The position numbers and the translations under genes are program-made. From Lentisphaerales bacterium (lineage in GTDB: Bacteria > Verrucomicrobiota > Lentisphaeria > Lentisphaerales > Lentisphaeraceae), in NCBI GenBank assembly GCA_022446985.1, contig JAKVBD010000004.1, forward strand, positions 62,001 to 126,000: 64,000 bases of DNA, in the 5' to 3' direction. Each line of letters opens with the position of its first letter. Position 1 is the stretch's first letter. The notes beneath the pieces were generated by a model. That model saw only the letters and a program-made list of their open reading frames with translations. It had not been told where the DNA came from and made no database searches. Positions 1-8,609 of the stretch are shown piece by piece.

Positions 1-6
1 TTTCAT
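1..6 (-). CDS. 5' end of a divergent gene, partial
   Basis: On the minus strand an ATG at 6-4 is preceded, eight bases upstream, by GGAGG (19-15), a good ribosome binding site. Only two codons (Met-Lys) lie inside the window, so the product cannot be named. It is divergent from metZ and would share the roughly 180 bp intergenic region with it. Confidence 0.45.
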
Positions 7-19
7 AATTTGAACCTCC

Positions 20-189
20 ATTTACTTTCACATGATGAATCATTAAGAGGTTGAGCTTCTCATGGTTTGTTAGAAAAATTTCTCAAATAAAAAAGGCAAT
101 GGGCATGACATCTTGCTTTCAAGGCTTAGCAACGTTATTGTTGCAGGATTAAACAGGCGATCAGCTAATAATAATTTTGAGATAAGAAG
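20..189 (+). promoter_or_regulatory. metZ leader with small hairpin
   Basis: This is the intergenic region between a divergent start at position 6 and metZ. It contains a perfect 5-bp hairpin, GCAAC/GTTGC (129-144, six-base loop), about 45 bases before the metZ start. Methionine genes are often controlled by SAM riboswitches, and an AAGAG followed by TTGAG near 44-54 faintly recalls the start of SAM-I. The conserved core of SAM-I, SAM-II or SAM-V could not be assembled, so no riboswitch is called. The start at 190 has only a weak ribosome binding site (AAGAAG directly upstream). Confidence 0.3.
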
Positions 190-1365
190 ATGTCAGACAA
201 AAATTTTGAAACAAATGCGATTCATAACCAGATAAACCGTTCGGAATTCAGGGAGCACTCTGTACCGATATATATGACTTCGAGTTTTGTTTTTGAAGAT
301 GCAGAGCAGGCGAGAGCGTTGTTTGCAGATGAAGTTCCGGGAAATATTTATACGCGCTTTTCAAATCCGAATAACAGTGAGTTTATTGATAAACTGTGTG
401 AGATGGAAGGCTGTGAAGCTGGCTTGGCAACATCATCCGGTATGGCTGCTATGTTCATTTCTCTTGCTTCAATTCTAAATCAGGGAGATCATGTATTAGC
501 TTCTCGTTCTCTTTTTGGTTCAACACACCAGATTATGACTAGTATCTTACCTCGCTGGGGTATTTCACATACTTATGTAGACATCATGAATCCGGATGAG
601 TGGGAAGGAGCAATTCAGGAAAATACCAAAATGATTTTTGTTGAAACGCCTTCTAATCCAGCATTGGATTTGATTGACCTTGAGTGGTTGGGTAAGCTTG
701 CGAAAAAGCATGATATTCTGCTTGCTGTGGATAACTGTTTTGCGACACCTTACTTACAGAGACCAGCTGATTTCGGGGCAGATATTGTCGCTCACTCTGC
801 AACAAAGTTTATTGATGGTCAAGGCCGTTGTATAGCTGGTGCAGTTTTAGGTTCAAAGGAAATTATTCAAAAGATTCGATTCTTTGCCCGTCACACTGGA
901 CCTTCTTTGTCACCAATGAATGCTTGGGTTCTGTCTAAGAGTTTGGAGACATTGGCGGTTCGTATGGATCGTCACTGTGATAATGCATTGGCTTTGGCAA
1001 AACACCTAGAAGTGCATGAAGAAGTAGAGTGTTCAAAGTATCCTTTCCTTGAGTCTCACCCGCAGTATGAACTTGCTAAGAAGCAAATGAAGAAAGGCGG
1101 TGGCCTCGTTACTTTTGAAGTTAAAGGCGGTATTGATCGTGGTCGTAGGTTCTTAAATGCTCTGAAAATGTGCTCATTTACAGCTAATCTTGGTGATACC
1201 CGTACGATTGCGACTCACCCTGCATCGACAACTCACTCGAAATTGTCAGATGAAGAGAGAATGAATGTAGGTATTTCACCGGGTCTTGTGAGAATTTCTG
1301 CTGGACTTGAGCATATCGATGACATCATAGCAGATATCGATCAAGCTCTGGAAGTTTCTAAGTAA
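190..1365 (+). CDS. metZ: O-succinylhomoserine sulfhydrylase
   Basis: This is a 391-residue PLP enzyme of the Cys/Met-metabolism (cystathionine gamma-synthase) family. MetZ joins O-succinylhomoserine (or the acetyl ester) with sulfide to make homocysteine, a direct route to methionine in the cytoplasm. The PLP lysine is K206 in SATKF, with the phosphate-binding TSSGMAA at 81-87 and D181-N182 for the pyridine ring. The N-terminal stretch TSSFVFEDAEQARALFA is typical of the MetZ subgroup rather than cystathionine synthases or lyases. Length is normal for the family. It is monocistronic as far as can be seen; the following gene starts 79 bases later. The exact acyl donor (succinyl or acetyl) cannot be read from sequence alone. 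Confidence 0.9.
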   Translation: MSDKNFETNAIHNQINRSEFREHSVPIYMTSSFVFEDAEQARALFADEVPGNIYTRFSNPNNSEFIDKLCEMEGCEAGLATSSGMAAMFISLASILNQGDHVLASRSLFGSTHQIMTSILPRWGISHTYVDIMNPDEWEGAIQENTKMIFVETPSNPALDLIDLEWLGKLAKKHDILLAVDNCFATPYLQRPADFGADIVAHSATKFIDGQGRCIAGAVLGSKEIIQKIRFFARHTGPSLSPMNAWVLSKSLETLAVRMDRHCDNALALAKHLEVHEEVECSKYPFLESHPQYELAKKQMKKGGGLVTFEVKGGIDRGRRFLNALKMCSFTANLGDTRTIATHPASTTHSKLSDEERMNVGISPGLVRISAGLEHIDDIIADIDQALEVSK

Positions 1366-1444
1366 TTAAGTCATAGGCCCTTGCCTCATGAACTGATAAA
1401 CGGTAGTATATAGGCGTTTATATTGTTGATTTGGGTGAGGGTTT

Positions 1445-2917
1445 GTGAAAGCGTTTCAATTTTTTCTTTTATCATTTTTATTCGTTAACTCGGGATTTTC
1501 ATTAGAACGAATTCTTGTAGAAAACTTAGATGTAGTCGATTTCTGCCTTATGGATCACTACAATTTGGAAGAATCTCACCCAAGTCTTCAAACTTATTAT
1601 GAACGTTGCGAAAATAGTGTTGTAGCTTCGTTAACTAAAAGAAATTTACGTGATGTCTTAGCAAGTAAGCACATGAACGAAGACTTCACAAAGATGATTC
1701 TAAGTGCTTATCAAAGACGAAACCTTACTGAAGCAAAGCTCTTATTGAGCTATCTTATCGCGGATTTTAACGATTATGAAAACTACAAAGATAGCTTCAG
1801 GTCGAGATTAATTAACTTCAAAAAACTTTTGCGGCATAGTAATGATGTTCCGCACTTTTTTAATACTTCCAAGCGCATAAGTTTTGTTCGCAATCAGTTA
1901 AGTTTTAATTACAAAGGGCAAATTTACACCATAACAATTGAGCCCAACAGCAAGCGAAATATTTCGACTGTAAAAAGCTCGGGATATTTTGATATACTCA
2001 GCCATGCTTTAAGAAGCTTAATGCAAGTCGGCCGCTTTACTCCGGTTGATATTTCACTCAGCCGTAAAGAAAATGGGGCGCCTTCTTCTTATCTTGATCC
2101 AAACTACCTACTTTTTAAGTTACACTCAATGACTCGTGCTGAAGACTCTCCAGACATGGCCATGTTAGGAGACGTAGATTCACAAGGTAATTGTATTCGA
2201 TATTACTATATGAGATCTTCCTTGGATGGGTTGAGTAAAGATGAAAAATATATTTTGGTTAGTAGAGAAGCTAAAGAACAGATTCTTGAGGTCGTTAAAA
2301 TTGAGGGGATAGAGGTTCTCTCTGAAAAGATTTTTATAGCGCCAAAAAGCATTAATGATGCTTTTGCGATCATTGATAATCCTGGGAAATATCTTTTTAT
2401 GGCAGATACCTATAAGATTCTTATGGCGAGCATTAAACAAAAATCCAAGTGGCCAGGGATTATTAAGGCTTTGGACCGTTTACTTGAGAAAGATCCAGGG
2501 TTTTTGTCTGCAGAGATTCTGAAAGATGTTTTAACAGGAAAGGTCAAGAAACAATTGAGTTTTGCTTCATCATTTCGGGAGTTTAATTTATTTTTTAGAT
2601 TACTGGATATAGATAATAACTCAACTGCGCAGTTGGTTTATGAAGTGAAATCGGAAATCGCTAAAGTCGTCAATATTATTCATCCGGAATTGAGAACTTT
2701 GGTTAGAGACTGCGATGAGATTGCCGATCACCGTTTAAAGCTATTTAAAAATCCTCGACCTAGCGCTGTCAGTAAAAAGGGAACAACTCTTAGTCGAGGC
2801 GGAAGTTCATACCGCACGGTCAGTCAACAGCTCTATAAAAAGATTAGAGAGGTTAGACTGAAGAGAGATATACTTCTCGACAAGCAGAATGTTTTAGAAA
2901 GTATTTTTGATAGGTAG
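1445..2917 (+). CDS. Secreted protein of unknown function
   Basis: A 490-residue protein starting at GTG, with GGGTGAGG just upstream. It has a Sec signal peptide (MKAFQFFLLSFLFVNSGFS) and is otherwise hydrophilic and rich in Lys, Arg and Ser. No known domain was recognised. The C-terminal 80 residues are strongly basic with a coiled-coil look. It ends five bases before the start of a gene for a secreted Lon-type protease domain, so the two are almost certainly co-transcribed. A shared role, such as substrate, partner or chaperone of the protease, is likely but unproven. I see no transmembrane segment after the signal peptide. Confidence 0.75.
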   Translation: MKAFQFFLLSFLFVNSGFSLERILVENLDVVDFCLMDHYNLEESHPSLQTYYERCENSVVASLTKRNLRDVLASKHMNEDFTKMILSAYQRRNLTEAKLLLSYLIADFNDYENYKDSFRSRLINFKKLLRHSNDVPHFFNTSKRISFVRNQLSFNYKGQIYTITIEPNSKRNISTVKSSGYFDILSHALRSLMQVGRFTPVDISLSRKENGAPSSYLDPNYLLFKLHSMTRAEDSPDMAMLGDVDSQGNCIRYYYMRSSLDGLSKDEKYILVSREAKEQILEVVKIEGIEVLSEKIFIAPKSINDAFAIIDNPGKYLFMADTYKILMASIKQKSKWPGIIKALDRLLEKDPGFLSAEILKDVLTGKVKKQLSFASSFREFNLFFRLLDIDNNSTAQLVYEVKSEIAKVVNIIHPELRTLVRDCDEIADHRLKLFKNPRPSAVSKKGTTLSRGGSSYRTVSQQLYKKIREVRLKRDILLDKQNVLESIFDR

Positions 2918-2922
2918 GGAAT

Positions 2923-4593
2923 ATGAAAAATATTTTAATTCTTACTCTTTGCTTTTTTATACCCTTCACCAAGGCAGAATTCTTATATCCAAATACAGAC
3001 GTTTTAGAAATAACTATAAAACTAAGTGAGAAGCAGCGAAATAAGTTTTTTTACTGGTGTAAAAAAGAGTTTGAGATTTACGAGAAGATTGATCGCTCTC
3101 TAGCCGGGAAAGCCTTGGCGTTATGCCGGGCCATTTCAGGTAAGGATCTTTTTGATTCTTATTTTTTGAATAAAGCTTATGGCATAGGCGATATGCCCAA
3201 AGAAGTAGCGATTAAAGATGTCATGAATGATTTTGTTCAGATGACAAATGGCAGTCCAGATCAACAAAGGCTTGCCTGGTATATTTTTGACTACTTACAC
3301 TCAGCAGATCCATCGGAAGATTTGGATATAATTTTGAAAGGGCTCCCTAAGGGGAATTGGGAGTATCTGGTTCCTTCTTTAGTTAATATTTTTCCCACTT
3401 CAGTTGATGAAGATCCCAAACCGAAATTATCAGATCTTAATTTAGGGGTTCCGGCAGCTCGGGAGTATTCATTTAAGCCTCGTCATCCAGCAAGGAAGTA
3501 TGCTACTGTCAATGGTTTGATTGTTAGCAGTATGGATAATCACCGGTCTATTGGGGCTCCAGTAAGAATTTCAGCAAAGATTGTTCAAGCAAGGCATGAA
3601 AGCAAAGCTATTTTCCTTGATGAAGAAACGGGTATGGATATGAAACGCTCGTTGTCGAATGCAGAAATTGCTTTAAATAGTCGCTTCCCTGTATTGTTTA
3701 AAGATAATAATGTCAGAGTCTCATTCGCCAGAAGAGAGTCCAGTAAAGACGGGAATTCAGCTGGAGTAGCTTTTACTTTGTTGCTGTATTCATTATATGA
3801 AGGTATCGAGTTGGATGAAGCTAGTGCGGTGACTGGTGTTATCATGCCTGACTTATCGGTTAAAGCCGTTGGAGGAGTTCCAAGTAAGGTGAGGGGCGCA
3901 AATATCCGCGGTTTGAAATATGTCGTTATCCCTCATGAGAATATGGAAACTGTTGGTGACATGACTCTTTTATATGAGTTGAAGACAATTTGGCAGACAC
4001 AGATTTTTACAGCCGAGAATTTCAGTGATGCTATGCAAATTGCCAGAGTTGATAAAGATGCTAAAACAGCGGATGCAATTCAGCGTTTCAACTCAGTCGC
4101 AGAGATACTGGATAAGGGCGGAAAAGCGATTAAGGAGAATCGTAGTTTTCTCATGTCTGAGTTGGAAACAATTGTAAAATTAAAGCCAAATCATGAATCG
4201 GCTCAAGTGTTATTAAAGTTTTTTAAAGGGGACCGCCCTAAGAGGTTAAGTCTAAATGGCTCTTCTGATTTACTTTTTATGGTTGTCGATCGGGTATTGA
4301 GAATTTCAGTAAATGAAGCCTATAAAACATCTGAGGATGCTTTTGTCTATAATAAGAGCTTTTTGCAGCGTGCTGCGAAGAAGCTGGATCCGATAACGGC
4401 TCGTTTCAGTAGTAAATTAAGCAGTTATATAACGACGCTTATTAAGTACAGGAATCTTCTAGAGAAGAATATTCACAAGGACTTTTCTAGTTTAGGGACG
4501 GCTTTTAGTCTTTTGAATAAAGAAGCTGCTCAACTGGAAAAGACGCGTGGTGAGTTGGATAAGATCTGGAAACAGATAGTTAAGAAGATGTAA
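2923..4593 (+). CDS. Secreted Lon-like (S16) protease-domain protein
   Basis: A 556-residue protein with a Sec signal peptide (MKNILILTLCFFIPFTKA). Its middle part matches the Lon proteolytic domain: the catalytic Ser is S279 in KDGNSAG and the catalytic Lys is K322 in GGVPSK, followed by GLKYVVIPHEN as in Lon. The Ser-Lys distance is 43 residues, the same as S679-K722 of E. coli Lon. No AAA+ ATPase (no Walker motifs) is present, so this is an ATP-independent, exported S16-type protein. The N-terminal ~190 residues and C-terminal ~170 residues are unassigned; the latter is helical and charged. It forms a two-gene unit with the secreted protein upstream (five-base gap) and is closed by a hairpin terminator. 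Confidence 0.85.
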   Translation: MKNILILTLCFFIPFTKAEFLYPNTDVLEITIKLSEKQRNKFFYWCKKEFEIYEKIDRSLAGKALALCRAISGKDLFDSYFLNKAYGIGDMPKEVAIKDVMNDFVQMTNGSPDQQRLAWYIFDYLHSADPSEDLDIILKGLPKGNWEYLVPSLVNIFPTSVDEDPKPKLSDLNLGVPAAREYSFKPRHPARKYATVNGLIVSSMDNHRSIGAPVRISAKIVQARHESKAIFLDEETGMDMKRSLSNAEIALNSRFPVLFKDNNVRVSFARRESSKDGNSAGVAFTLLLYSLYEGIELDEASAVTGVIMPDLSVKAVGGVPSKVRGANIRGLKYVVIPHENMETVGDMTLLYELKTIWQTQIFTAENFSDAMQIARVDKDAKTADAIQRFNSVAEILDKGGKAIKENRSFLMSELETIVKLKPNHESAQVLLKFFKGDRPKRLSLNGSSDLLFMVVDRVLRISVNEAYKTSEDAFVYNKSFLQRAAKKLDPITARFSSKLSSYITTLIKYRNLLEKNIHKDFSSLGTAFSLLNKEAAQLEKTRGELDKIWKQIVKKM

Positions 4594-4629
4594 TCCGGGC
4601 CGGAGCCCGGATTAAGAGATTATTTTTTC
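4592..4629 (+). terminator. Terminator between convergent genes
   Basis: A perfect 9-bp stem, AATCCGGGC/GCCCGGATT, with a four-base loop (4592-4613) overlaps the stop codon of the S16-domain gene. A T-rich tract follows at 4620-4629. It ends the plus-strand unit; the hairpin may also act on the convergent malic enzyme gene. Confidence 0.75.
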
Positions 4630-6032
4630 TTGGCGATGCCGGTCTTTTGGGCGGCTTTTTTAACTGCGCTTGCGACCTTGTTGACTACCTTTTTGTCAAA
4701 TACGCTTGGGATTATGTAATCCGCACAGAGGCTGTCTTCTGGAATAGTTTCAGCTATAGCGTATGCAGCTGCAACTTTCATCTCTTCATTTATATCAGTT
4801 GCCTGACAATCGAGGGCGCCTCTGAATATGCCAGGGAAGCAAAGAACATTATTTATCTGGTTGGGATAGTCACTTCTGCCGGTTGCCATAACAGCAACAT
4901 GTGGGTAGGCGTCTTCCGGCATGATTTCCGGAGTCGGGTTACTCATGGCAAAAACTATGGCTTTGTCGGTCATTTTGCTGACATCTTCCGCAGAGATGAT
5001 TTCCGGTCCGGATAAACCAACAAATAAATCGGCACCGACCATAACTTCTTGCAGCTTACCAGCCAGCTTTTCAGGGTTTGTGCATGACGCATATTCCTGC
5101 TTCGCCGAATTCATATTTTCCCGGCCTTCGTAAAGGGCTCCAGTTCTATCAAAGCCTATGATATTTTTGACGCCAAGAGCGAGCATCATATTTGTGCATG
5201 CAGTACCGGCTGCACCGACACCTGCAACAACGACTTTTATGTCTTCTGGCTTTTTGTTGACAACCTTTAGGGCATTGATAAGAGCGGCAGTCATGACAAC
5301 AGCAGTACCGTGCTGGTCATCATGAAATACAGGTATATCGAGCTCCTCATTTAAGCGCTTTTCGATTTCGAAGCAGCGAGGAGCTGAAATGTCCTCAAGG
5401 TTCACGCCACCAAAAGTAGGAGCAACAGCTTTAACTACCTTTATGATTTCTTCTGTATCTGTTGTATCCAGACAAAGAGGGAAAGCATCTACGCCGGCAA
5501 ATTCTTTAAAGAGCATAGCTTTACCTTCCATAACCGGCATAGCAGCTTCAGGTCCTATATCGCCTAGTCCAAGAACAGCAGTACCATCACTGACGATAGC
5601 GACGGTATTTTTTTTAATTGTTAATCTGTGAGCATCCTCAGGCTTTTTATGAATAGCCTTACAAACACGGGCTACACCAGGGGTGTAGGCCATAGACAGT
5701 TCATCTCTAGTTTTTAGAGGAGACTTGCTGGTCACTTCTATTTTACCGCCAAGGTGCAGTAAGAAAGTTCTGTCAGAAACATTTTGGACGATGACGCCTT
5801 CAACAGCTTCGATAGCCTTGCAGATTTCTTCAGCATGGGTTTCATCGGTTGTATCGACAGTAATATCGCGGATGATGTGCTTTCCCTCTACACGGATGAT
5901 ATCTATGGCGCCAATGTTACCACCTGTTTCACCGATAACTGCGGTAACTTTTGCCAGAAGGCCTGGAGTGTGATTGAGTTTCAGACGAACGGTGATGGCG
6001 TTACTTGCACTTGTACTCTTATTTGAAGGCAT
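4620..6032 (-). CDS. NAD(P)-dependent malic enzyme with ACT domain
   Basis: A 470-residue protein. Residues 10-85 form an ACT-like regulatory domain (LKLNHTPGLLAKV, with an IGAID motif). The rest is a prokaryotic-type malic enzyme: SMAYTPGVARVCKAI, SDGTAVLGLGDIGP (a signature of bacterial malic enzymes), FHDDQHGTAVV for metal and substrate binding, and a Rossmann motif VVAGVGAAGTA. It oxidatively decarboxylates malate to pyruvate and CO2, linking the TCA cycle to pyruvate and reducing power. The short ACT-fused form is known from several bacteria and suggests allosteric control by a small ligand. The start is supported by AAGGA seven bases upstream. Cofactor preference (NAD or NADP) cannot be told. 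It lies 112 bases downstream of hisD on the same strand. Confidence 0.9.
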   Translation of the reverse strand: MPSNKSTSASNAITVRLKLNHTPGLLAKVTAVIGETGGNIGAIDIIRVEGKHIIRDITVDTTDETHAEEICKAIEAVEGVIVQNVSDRTFLLHLGGKIEVTSKSPLKTRDELSMAYTPGVARVCKAIHKKPEDAHRLTIKKNTVAIVSDGTAVLGLGDIGPEAAMPVMEGKAMLFKEFAGVDAFPLCLDTTDTEEIIKVVKAVAPTFGGVNLEDISAPRCFEIEKRLNEELDIPVFHDDQHGTAVVMTAALINALKVVNKKPEDIKVVVAGVGAAGTACTNMMLALGVKNIIGFDRTGALYEGRENMNSAKQEYASCTNPEKLAGKLQEVMVGADLFVGLSGPEIISAEDVSKMTDKAIVFAMSNPTPEIMPEDAYPHVAVMATGRSDYPNQINNVLCFPGIFRGALDCQATDINEEMKVAAAYAIAETIPEDSLCADYIIPSVFDKKVVNKVASAVKKAAQKTGIAKKK

Positions 6033-6144
6033 AAGTTGTCCTTTTTCTTATGTTCAATTCTGAATTGTTGGATCCAGATTTTTACTGCTTATGTACACGT
6101 CCTAAAGGAAATAGTGCTGCAATTCAATGCAGTACTTAATTAAT

Positions 6145-7428
6145 TTAGTCAAATCTTATGGTGCCACTGCGACCATGGGCGTCCAGGCCTTCAGCTTTGG
6201 CGAAGGCTGACATCGCGTCCACTTCTTTGGAAAGAGCGTTTTGGCTGTACTTAACAAGACTGGTACGGCGGAAAAACTGATTGACCGTCAGGCCGTTGAA
6301 GTATTTGCCTGCTCCACCGGTTGGGAGTACGTGACTTGGTCCGGCAACAAAGTCTCCGAGAGGTTCTGGTGTCCATGGACCTAAGAAAATGGCTCCAGCG
6401 GCATTTATATTTTCAGCGACTGCTTCAGGGTCTTCAGTCATGATTTCAAGGTGTTATGCTGCGTACATATTCGCGACTTCAGCAGCTTCTGCCATGTTGG
6501 CAACTTCGATTAAGAAAATGCCGTTGTCGACAACTTTGTCGATACACTCAGCCCTTGAGAGCAGGGCTTTTTGTTTGAGCACTTCAGCTTCTACTTCTTT
6601 GAGAGTCTCAGCACAATCACTGACAAGAACAGCTTGTTCAAATCCAGAGCCGTGTTCAGCTTGTGAAAGTAAATCTGCAGCGATGAAATTAGCCGGAGCT
6701 GATTTATCTGCTATGACCATGATCTCAGAAGGACCGGCAACAAGATCCAGAGCAGTATAGCCGTAGACCTGCTTTTTAGCAGCCGTTACGTAAGCATTTC
6801 CGGGGCCGACAATTTTTTCAACTTTCTTGATAGTATCAGTACCATAAGCAAGAGCGCCAATTGCGTAGACTCCACCCATTTTGTAGATTTCAGTTGCTCC
6901 GCAAACTTTGGCTGCGTAAAGAATAGCCGGGTTGACTGAGCCATCTTCAGCACCTTTAGTCGTTACAACGATCTCTTTGACGCCTGCAGCTTGGGCCATA
7001 GTCGCTGTGTGAAGAACTGTAGAGACAAGAGGAGCAGTTCCTCCTGGTACATAGCAAGCAATTCTGTCGAGAGGGGAGAACTTCTCACCTAAGGTGACTC
7101 CTTCACGTGGATTATATTTCCAATCTTCAGGAATGCTTTGTTTGCTGAAATCTGTAATATTGTCATGAGCCAGTTTTATGGCGTTCTTTATATCGTCGTT
7201 AATCAGGTTCTCAGCATTATCAATTTCTTCTTGAGTAACTTTGAACGTTTCAGGAGTAAGTGACAATTTGTCGAATTTTGCAGCGTAGTCAATTACTGCT
7301 TGATCACCGCTTTTACGAATATCACTTAGAATTGTAGCGACACTGCGTTCGATATCTTCTGGAAACGCAGTTCTATTGAATAGAGGAGAGAAATCGCTCT
7401 CTGCATCTTTGTATTTGAGAAAGATCAT
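6145..7428 (-). pseudogene. hisD: Histidinol dehydrogenase interrupted by one in-frame stop
   Basis: HisD performs the last two oxidations of histidine synthesis (histidinol to histidine, two NAD). The reading frame from 7428 to 6145 is one continuous 427-residue HisD except for a single TAA at 6456-6454 (codon 325). Codons around it read A-A-stop-H-L-E-I, where the family has APEHLEI: the stop replaces the catalytic Glu (E326 in the enterobacterial enzyme), while the adjacent catalytic His is present. Zinc ligands Q256, H259, D359 and H418 all remain, and no frameshift exists. GAA to TAA is a one-base change, so this is a very recent inactivation, a sequencing error, or a readthrough site. 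Without readthrough the product is 324 residues and inactive. No other his genes are nearby. Confidence 0.9.
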
Positions 7429-7514
7429 AATTGTATTCTTAAAAATAAAGTTTCATTTAATAAAAATTTTCATTACTATACACTTATGAGTGAGGAATCC
7501 ACGGCGGGAATTTT

Positions 7515-8351
7515 ATGAAGGACACGGAAAATCAATTAAAACCCTGGCAGAATAGGCTCCATGAGATTATTTACGAGGCTGATACTCCAGCGGGTAAATT
7601 CTTTGATCTTGCTCTGATTATTGCCATTTTGTTAAGTGTTATAGCTGTGATGCTTGAGAGTGTTACTGGTATTTATACTGAGTATAGGACACTTTTTATA
7701 AGCCTGGAGTGGGGCTTTACAGTTATATTTACAATCGAATATATCTTGCGTTTGATATGTATAACAAAACCTCACAAATATGCTTTCAGTTTTTTTGGGA
7801 TTATTGATCTTTTGGCTATCTTGCCGACTTACATAGGCCTCTTTTTGCTTGAGACAAATATTCACTCTCTGGCGATTATAAGAATTTTGAGAGTCTTGCG
7901 GGTTTTTAGGGTGTTGAAGTTAACTCCTTATCTCAGTGAAGCGAATATTCTTACTAAGGCTTTAACAGCGAGTAGACGTAAAGTTTTTATCTTTTTTAGC
8001 AGTGTTTTATTTTTAGCTGTTATTCTTGGAGCGATTATGTATCTGATAGAGAGTGCCAGTAATCCTAGTTTCAGCAGTATACCTAAAGGTATTTACTGGG
8101 CAATAGTCACAATCACGACAGTTGGTTATGGAGATATCTCTCCAAGTACCGACCTCGGTCAATTTGTTTCTTCATTTGTTATGATTCTAGGTTATGCAAT
8201 CATTGCAGTGCCAACAGGGATAGTGACTGTCGAGATTAATGAGGCTATGAGAAAAGCGACTTCTACTTCGACCCAAGCTTGCCCAAGTTGTAGTCACGAA
8301 GGGCATGATACAGATGCGAAACATTGCAAGTATTGTGGCTCAAGCCTGTAG
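7515..8351 (+). CDS. Voltage-gated K+ channel with C-terminal zinc ribbon
   Basis: A 278-residue Kv-type channel subunit with six transmembrane segments. The voltage-sensing S4 is clear at 121-137 (RILRVLRVFRVLK, Arg every third residue), and the pore has the potassium filter TTVGYGD at 201-207. It would sit in the inner membrane as a tetramer and pass K+ on depolarisation. After S6 (about 215-236) comes a short cytoplasmic tail ending in C256-x2-C259 and C271-x2-C274, a predicted zinc ribbon. The ribosome binding site GGGA precedes the ATG. Divergent from hisD. The ribbon is an unusual tail for a small bacterial Kv channel and might assemble or gate the tetramer; that is inference. Confidence 0.9.
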   Translation: MKDTENQLKPWQNRLHEIIYEADTPAGKFFDLALIIAILLSVIAVMLESVTGIYTEYRTLFISLEWGFTVIFTIEYILRLICITKPHKYAFSFFGIIDLLAILPTYIGLFLLETNIHSLAIIRILRVLRVFRVLKLTPYLSEANILTKALTASRRKVFIFFSSVLFLAVILGAIMYLIESASNPSFSSIPKGIYWAIVTITTVGYGDISPSTDLGQFVSSFVMILGYAIIAVPTGIVTVEINEAMRKATSTSTQACPSCSHEGHDTDAKHCKYCGSSL

Positions 8352-8575
8352 TCTAATAATTATTTTGAGAAGAAATTGTTGCAAAATGATTCTTTTGGCT
8401 TGTAAAAGAATTTTTAATGTCTAACGTTGTTGCAAATTTACAGGAAAGAATAATGATCAAAACCAAAACATTTAGAGCTTATAGCACCTGCACAAGGCAT
8501 ACACTGTCTATGTGGATGTTTACACAGGAAAGGTTTTGGTTGAATTAAGATTGTTATATTCGATAAGATTTTCTA
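8352..8575. other. Intergenic stretch with a doubtful small ORF
   Basis: This is the first part of a 526-bp region without an annotated gene (8352-8877). It holds only a 31-codon ORF with a fair ribosome binding site (8453-8548, listed separately) and is AT-rich. TTGAAT (8540-8545) and TAAGAT (8564-8569), 18 bases apart, resemble a weak sigma-70 promoter pointing into the terminator at 8576. Nothing else stands out. Confidence 0.5.
8453..8548 (+). CDS. Possible 31-residue small protein
   Basis: ATG at 8453 preceded by AGGAAAG (8442-8448); stop at 8546. The predicted peptide begins MIKTKTFRAYSTCTRH. Downstream, a different frame over 8490-8550 reads VYVDVYTGKVLVELR, which looks more protein-like than the frame following the ATG. 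This may mean the real gene carries a one-base frameshift near 8495, or that neither frame is translated. A terminator hairpin follows at 8576. Confidence 0.3.
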   Translation: MIKTKTFRAYSTCTRHTLSMWMFTQERFWLN

Positions 8576-8609
8576 AGCCCTTCCTGAAGATTTAGGAAGG
8601 GCTTTTTTT
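8576..8609 (+). terminator. Rho-independent terminator
   Basis: A 10-bp perfect stem, AGCCCTTCCT/AGGAAGGGCT (8576-8585 and 8594-8603), with an eight-base loop is followed by seven T residues. It ends transcripts from the K+ channel gene or the small ORF at 8453. Confidence 0.85.

Noticed and set aside
1-189. SAM-I riboswitch before metZ
   Set aside because: AAGAG, TTGAG and a GCAAC hairpin appear in roughly the right order, but the P1 pairing and the conserved core are missing, and the SAM-II/SAM-V pseudoknot could not be built.
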